From Ideonella_A sakaiensis_A (GTDB lineage Bacteria; Pseudomonadota; Gammaproteobacteria; Burkholderiales; Burkholderiaceae_C): 64,000 nt of DNA. Made by a program: the position numbers and the translations under genes. Positions within the stretch are counted from its first letter, which is position 1. Each line of letters starts with the position of its first letter. Below, one piece after another: positions 60,178-64,000 of this stretch. The stretch is taken from positions 4,526,001 through 4,590,000 of the forward strand of contig NZ_CP182947.1 in NCBI RefSeq assembly GCF_048320135.1. The letters run 5' to 3'. Under the pieces are notes generated by a model that had not been told where the DNA came from, searched no databases, and saw nothing but the letters and a program-made list of their open reading frames with translations.

Positions 60178-60708
60178 CTATTTTTTCTCGGCGACCGATT
60201 TCAGGTTGCGCAAGCCCGCCTCGAAATCCGGCCCGATCATGTAGTCGGCGCCGAGCGCAAACCAGCGCATCGGCGGCTTGTCGCCCATGTCACCGTTCAG
60301 CGTCCAGCTGACCCGGGTGCCGCCATCGATCGGCTCGAATATGAAGCTGCCTTTCGAGGTGGCCTCGAAATCCTCGAACTGCAGGTCGTAGTCGAGCTTG
60401 CGGTTCGGGTCGGCGGCGATGAAGGCCATCCGGCCGTTGCCCTGCGATTTGCTGCGCCACGCCCAGCCGGCGCCGGCGCCGACCGGTTCGCCGCTGAAAC
60501 TCATCTGCATCTCGGGGTCGCGGCGATTCCATGCCGACCACTGCTGCCAGGCCTTCGGATCGGCGACCAGCGCATACACCTGTTCGGGCGGCGCCTGGAT
60601 CTCGACGCTGCGGATCACGGTGAATTTGGGCGACAGCAACATGCCGCCACCCCAGACCAGCGCGGCCAGCAGCGCGACGACGATCAGCAGGACTTTCAGA
60701 AATCTCAT
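60178..60708 (-). CDS. SRPBCC-family (polyketide cyclase/START-like) protein
   Basis: This gene encodes 176 residues. One hydrophobic N-terminal helix (LKVLLIVVALLAALVWGGGML) should anchor it or act as a signal. The rest is a START/SRPBCC fold: SVEIQAPPEQVYALVADPKAWQQWSAW (the usual opening), WRSKSQGNGRMAFI, DYDLQFEDFEATSKGSFIF, and a final helix ending LRNLKSVAEK. Members bind hydrophobic ligands in a cavity; no catalytic residues are apparent. It is convergent with the mutarotase, and glutathione reductase is divergent 140 bases away. Confidence 0.85.
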   Translation of the reverse strand: MRFLKVLLIVVALLAALVWGGGMLLSPKFTVIRSVEIQAPPEQVYALVADPKAWQQWSAWNRRDPEMQMSFSGEPVGAGAGWAWRSKSQGNGRMAFIAADPNRKLDYDLQFEDFEATSKGSFIFEPIDGGTRVSWTLNGDMGDKPPMRWFALGADYMIGPDFEAGLRNLKSVAEKK

Positions 60709-60848
60709 GGTTCACTCCTCGCGCCGAGTGTCGCCCGCGCCGCAGGATGCTGCAAGCCTCGTCAATACCGGGTCGACGCTGGGGCATCATCGGGGCATCG
60801 ACGGCGCCATTTCGGCGCTGCCTCCACGTCTGTCAATGGAGTTTGTTC

Positions 60849-62222
60849 GTGGCCGATCTTGATCTCGATCTGATGGTGTTGGGCGCCGGCAGCGGCGGCG
60901 TGCGCGCTGCGCGCATGGCCGCGCAACTCGGCGCGCGGGTCGCGGTTGCCGAGGTGGCGGCAACCGGCGGCACCTGCGTCAACGTCGGTTGCATCCCGAA
61001 GAAGCTCTACAGCATCGCCGCCCACTATGCCGAGGATTTTGCCGAGGCGCCCGGCTTCGGCTGGCCGGAAAGCGCTCCGAAACTCGACTGGGGCCTGCTG
61101 AAATCGCGCCGCGCTGCGGAAATCTCGCGGCTGAACCGAGTCTACGAAGGCCTGCTCGACGGCGTCGGTGTCAAGCTGCTGCGTGGTCGCGCGCGGATGG
61201 CCGGCCCCAACGAGGTCATCGTCGACCTCGCCGAAGGCGGGCAGGCGCGCGTCAAGGCCAGGCACGTGCTGGTGGCCACCGGCGGCCATCCGATCCACCT
61301 CGCGATCCCCGGTTGCGAACGTGCCGTCGTCTCCGACCAGATGTTCGATCTGCCGGAATTTCCGCGCCGCCTCGTTGTCGTCGGCGCCGGCTATATCGCC
61401 TGCGAGATGGCGTCGATCTTCCACGGCCTCGGCGCCGAGGTGACGCAGCTGATCCGCGGCGACGGCCTGTTGCGCGGCTTCGATGCGGACATCGGCCGGT
61501 TTCTGGCCGGCGAGATGCAGAAGAAGGGCGTCGAGCTGTGTTTCGGCCGCAAGCCGGTCGCGATCGGCCACAGCGACGACGGGCTGTTTGTCCACGTCGA
61601 CGACGGCAGCCGGATCGGCGCCGACACGGTGCTGATGGCCACTGGCCGCGGACCGAATACCCACGGGCTGGGTCTGGCCGAGATCGGCGTGAAGCTGCGG
61701 CCGAACGGCTCGGTGATCGTCGATGCCGCGGGTGCCAGCAACCTGCCATCGGTGCACGCGGTCGGCGATGTGACCGACGCGCCGCAGCTGACACCGGTGG
61801 CGCTGGCGCAGGCGATGGTCGTCGTCGATCGATTGTTCGGCGATGGCCGGCGCAGTTTCGACCCGACGCTGATCCCGACCGCGGTATTCACGCATCCGAA
61901 TGTCGGAACGATCGGCATCAGCGAGGCGGCGGCGCGTGAGCGGCAGCACCGCGTGAAGATTTTCCGCAGCGAGTTCAGGCCGTTGAAGCACACGCTGTCG
62001 GGCAGCGACGAGCGCAGTCTGATGAAACTCGTCGTCGATGGGGACAGCGACAAGGTGCTCGGCCTGCACATGGTCGGTGCCGAAGCCGGCGAGATCGTGC
62101 AGGGATTTGCGGTCGCAATGGGAATGGGCGCCACCAAGGCGCAGTTCGATTCGACGCTCGGCATCCATCCGACGATGGCCGAGGAGTTCGTCACGATGCG
62201 AACGCCGGTTGCAGAGGCCTGA
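60849..62222 (+). CDS. gor: Glutathione-disulfide reductase
   Basis: This gene encodes 457 residues. I chose GTG 60849 because it follows GGAG at seven bases and gives the family start (VADLDLDLMVLGAG). It is an FAD flavoenzyme: GAGSGGVRAARMAAQLG binds FAD, the redox pair is Cys43/Cys48 in GGTCVNVGCIPKK, and VVVGAGYIACEMASIFHGLGAEV with the following IRGDGLLRGFD arginines indicates NADPH use. The C-terminal HPTMAEEFVTM holds the His-Glu pair of the partner site. It reduces GSSG to GSH in the cytoplasm. The TrxC gene at 15 kb is another redox gene in this window, without linkage. Confidence 0.93.
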   Translation: MADLDLDLMVLGAGSGGVRAARMAAQLGARVAVAEVAATGGTCVNVGCIPKKLYSIAAHYAEDFAEAPGFGWPESAPKLDWGLLKSRRAAEISRLNRVYEGLLDGVGVKLLRGRARMAGPNEVIVDLAEGGQARVKARHVLVATGGHPIHLAIPGCERAVVSDQMFDLPEFPRRLVVVGAGYIACEMASIFHGLGAEVTQLIRGDGLLRGFDADIGRFLAGEMQKKGVELCFGRKPVAIGHSDDGLFVHVDDGSRIGADTVLMATGRGPNTHGLGLAEIGVKLRPNGSVIVDAAGASNLPSVHAVGDVTDAPQLTPVALAQAMVVVDRLFGDGRRSFDPTLIPTAVFTHPNVGTIGISEAAARERQHRVKIFRSEFRPLKHTLSGSDERSLMKLVVDGDSDKVLGLHMVGAEAGEIVQGFAVAMGMGATKAQFDSTLGIHPTMAEEFVTMRTPVAEA

Positions 62223-62238
62223 GCGGCCGGCAACCCAG

Positions 62239-62820
62239 CTACGGCGACTGCATGTCGATGCGCCGGACGGTGCCGCCGAGCGCCTGCACCGCATCGATCA
62301 TGTGGCGCACGCCACCCGGACCATCGCCCGGCTTGCCGTCCCACAGGCAAAGAAATCGCAGCCTGTCGGCGCCAAAGGCAAGCGCCGAATCGAGCAGCCA
62401 GCGGTTGCAGCGCTCGTAGCGGTCGACCGCCGGGGGTGTCGGTCCGAGTTCATCGCCAAGGCAGCGAGGCGGCTCAGCCAGCCGCTGGCGGACCTGTTGC
62501 CATCGCTGCAGCCAGTCCTGCCCATCGCTGCTCGACAGGATCGACTCGGCGATGAAGGCGGATTCATCGGACGGCAGCAGCACCCGGCAGGCGACGCCGC
62601 GGGCCTGGCATGCCTCGAGAAAAAGCAGATCGCCACCGGCTGCGGCCTGGCACAGCGCCAGGTCGCTGGCGCCGGCACCGAGCTGCTCGAGTTCGGCCGC
62701 GAGCCGGCGCTCGACGGCCGGCACCAGCGCTGGCGGGAAGCGGGGCTGGGCACGATCGGGCGCATCGACGCGGTGTCCTGAAAACAGCAGGACCTGACGT
62801 GGTTCGGGCAGCTCAGCCAT
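62239..62820 (-). CDS. Possible SLOG-like Rossmann protein of unknown function
   Basis: This gene encodes 193 residues from ATG 62820. The start QVLLFSGHRVDAPDRAQPRFP and the later GASDLALCQAAAGGDLLFLEACQARGVACRVLLP strand-helix-strand pattern, with a Gly-Gly-Asp, resemble a SLOG/lysine-decarboxylase-like (LOG) Rossmann domain also seen as one part of larger signalling proteins. A RWLLDSALAFGADRLRFLCLWDG segment completes an alpha/beta fold. In SLOG proteins this fold binds nucleotide-derived ligands. No membrane or signal sequence is present. It stands alone, convergent with glutathione reductase (16 bases) and divergent from the next gene. The identification is by pattern only. Confidence 0.6.
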   Translation of the reverse strand: MAELPEPRQVLLFSGHRVDAPDRAQPRFPPALVPAVERRLAAELEQLGAGASDLALCQAAAGGDLLFLEACQARGVACRVLLPSDESAFIAESILSSSDGQDWLQRWQQVRQRLAEPPRCLGDELGPTPPAVDRYERCNRWLLDSALAFGADRLRFLCLWDGKPGDGPGGVRHMIDAVQALGGTVRRIDMQSP

Positions 62821-62958
62821 CGCCGGATTGTCCGACAAGCGGCGTGATTTTCGGGGCGTGGCATCATCTCGCCCCACCGTCCGGCACTGTCCGGGCGCCG
62901 AGCCAGCCGTCCGGCGCCGATCCGGACGCCATGCGTTTGTCGACCTATTCCGTCATCC

Positions 62959-63534
62959 ATGCGACTTTCATCGATCCATCCTGATGCGCCGCCTTGCGGC
63001 TCGTTGTTCCGCCGCGGGCGGGTTTTTGCCAGCCTGGCCGTTGCGCTCGGCTGCGCGGTTGGCGCGGCCCATGCGGCCGACAAGCCGGCCGACAAACCGG
63101 CCAGCAAGCCGGCTGCCAGCAAACGCGCCAGCCCGCCGCCGGCCGAGCCGGTGCCGGCGCCGAAGCCGTTGACGCCGCTGCTGACCCGTGACGAACTGCG
63201 CGCCTGCATGACGCTGCAGGCGAGCAACAAGCAAAATGCTGCCGATGTGCAGCGGATGCAGCCGGAGATCGTGGCCGAAAAAGCCGAACTGCAGCGCAGC
63301 GGCGAAACGATGAAGGCCGAACTGGCCGCGCTCGATCGCAGCAGCGAAGAAGCCGTCAACGGCTACAACGCGCGTGCCGCCGCCCGCGATCGGCAGATCG
63401 CCGACCTCGAAGCGAAGATCAGCGAATTCAATGCCAAGCTGACCGCGTTCGAGACGGGTCGCGCCGACTATGCGCGCAACTGCGACAACCGGCGTTACGA
63501 CGAGCGCGACGAGAAGGCCTTGCTCGGCCAATGA
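62959..63534 (+). CDS. Periplasmic coiled-coil protein of unknown function
   Basis: This gene encodes 191 residues. An N-terminal signal (RRGRVFASLAVALGCAVGAAHAADK) with cleavage near AHA-AD would send it to the periplasm. A low-complexity segment rich in Lys, Ala and Pro follows (about residues 34-68, ADKPADKPASKPAA). The rest is a long coiled coil from about residue 90 to 170 (EKAELQRSGETMKAELAALDRS ... IADLEAKISEFNAKLTAFE), with a Cys at 78 (ELRACMTL) and one at 174 (RNCDNR). It resembles short Burkholderiales proteins without known role. It converges on the signalling gene at the right edge. Confidence 0.65.
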   Translation: MRLSSIHPDAPPCGSLFRRGRVFASLAVALGCAVGAAHAADKPADKPASKPAASKRASPPPAEPVPAPKPLTPLLTRDELRACMTLQASNKQNAADVQRMQPEIVAEKAELQRSGETMKAELAALDRSSEEAVNGYNARAAARDRQIADLEAKISEFNAKLTAFETGRADYARNCDNRRYDERDEKALLGQ

Positions 63535-63553
63535 GGCTGGTGCGCCGGCGCGC

Positions 63554-64000
63554 TCACCGTGCCGCGCGCTGCGCCAGCAACCGGTCGAGGCCGCCGAGAA
63601 ACTGCTCGAACCGGATCGGCTTGGTCCAGTAGTCGTCGAAACCGGCCGCCTTCGCGCGCTCGATGTCCTCCGGGATCGCGTTCGCCGACAAGGCCACGCA
63701 CGACGTCGCACGCGTCTGCGCCTGTTCGCGCAGCCGACGCAGCACCTCGAAACCGTCGATATCCGGCAGATGGATATCGATCAGCACCAGGTCCGGCCGG
63801 AATACCGCGGCCCGGTCCACCCCCGCGAGCCCGGTTCCCTCGCTGAGAAACTCGATCCGCCCGCGGCGCGCGATCAGCTCCTGGACGAGGATCACATTGA
63901 CCGGGTTGTCCTCGATGTAGAGCACCCTGGCGGCGCAGCCGCCGGTTTCGCTGGCGGCGGCAAGTTGCGCGCGCGGCAGCACGATCCGCAGCCGCTCGCC
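63554..64000 (-). CDS. Receiver domain, C-terminal end of a probable hybrid histidine kinase (partial)
   Basis: The frame is open through the last base of the window, so the 149 codons seen are the C-terminal part of a longer gene. They encode a receiver (REC) domain: VLYIEDNPVNVILVQELI near the start with the acidic pair, phospho-acceptor Asp in LVLIDIHLPDIDGFEVL, a CVALSANA switch segment and Lys in DDYWTKPI. The few residues before it (GERLRIVLPRAQL) read like the end of a histidine-kinase ATPase domain, so a hybrid sensor kinase is likely; a stand-alone REC protein is possible if an internal start is used. Confidence 0.75.
   Translation of the reverse strand, partial: GERLRIVLPRAQLAAASETGGCAARVLYIEDNPVNVILVQELIARRGRIEFLSEGTGLAGVDRAAVFRPDLVLIDIHLPDIDGFEVLRRLREQAQTRATSCVALSANAIPEDIERAKAAGFDDYWTKPIRFEQFLGGLDRLLAQRAAR

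Noticed and set aside
1..64000. tRNA, rRNA, insertion sequences, integrases, attachment sites
   Set aside because: None could be recognised by eye: no cloverleaf with CCA-type ends, no transposase-like ORF, no terminal inverted repeats flanking genes. Small RNAs could still be missed.

Overview
The window is GC-rich, strongly G/C at third codon positions and densely packed. It reads as the chromosome of a betaproteobacterium, probably Burkholderiales or a close relative. The evidence is the company of genes: a DUF3563 small protein, a zinc-ribbon thioredoxin TrxC, TRAP transporters of both the DctP and TAXI types, MocR and RpiR regulators, and a GabT/GabD pair. No tRNA, rRNA, insertion sequence, phage integrase or CRISPR array was seen, and no gene-free gap exceeds about 250 bases.

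Left edge (1-10 kb): the 3' end of what looks like an extracellular contractile injection system (eCIS) locus. Four genes overlap stop-to-start: two proteins of unknown function, an AAA+ ATPase of the Afp15/Pvc15 type, and a 1353-residue protein. The last has an N-terminal DUF4157 (eCIS core) domain with a HELTH motif, a long helical middle, and a C-terminal tail resembling a beta-beta-alpha-metal nuclease. A small membrane protein follows. The structural genes (sheath, tube, baseplate) would lie before base 1.

10-24 kb: mostly housekeeping and small transport genes. They include an MFS carrier divergent from an IlvD/Edd-type sugar-acid dehydratase, DUF3563, a 6-phosphofructokinase behind an FNR/CRP-like palindrome, TrxC, an aldo/keto reductase, a ModA-like binding protein, a MarR regulator, a lipoprotein, a Bcr/CflA drug exporter overlapping an NAD-type isocitrate dehydrogenase, a Tat-exported DsrE-like protein, a hemerythrin and a class V aminotransferase. 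At 24-29.4 kb come an RND efflux pair and a YihY/BrkB membrane protein.

29.4-53.7 kb is a long catabolic region for imported nitrogen compounds. An RpiR regulator is divergent from a DctQ-DctM-DctP TRAP transporter, then diaminopropionate ammonia-lyase, an M20 amidohydrolase and a D-carbamoylase. A divergent MocR regulator follows, then GabT, GabD, a second nitrilase-fold amidase, a large decarboxylase-like PLP enzyme, an ATP-grasp ligase and a C45 (Ntn) amidase/acyltransferase. A second RpiR regulator sits behind a perfect inverted repeat, then a class III aminotransferase and a second, TAXI-type TRAP transporter with a fused permease. The likely logic is uptake of amide-, carbamoyl- or diamino-type compounds, hydrolysis of C-N bonds, deamination or transamination, and entry as succinate. 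The decarboxylase/ATP-grasp/C45 trio looks like an uncharacterised pathway.

53.7-64 kb: DUF3422, an MFS_3 exporter, a small membrane protein, a TesB-like thioesterase, a voltage-gated K+ channel with a zinc-ribbon tail, a hexose-6-phosphate mutarotase homologue, an SRPBCC protein, glutathione reductase, a possible SLOG-type protein, a periplasmic coiled-coil protein, and the receiver end of a probable hybrid histidine kinase that runs off the right edge.
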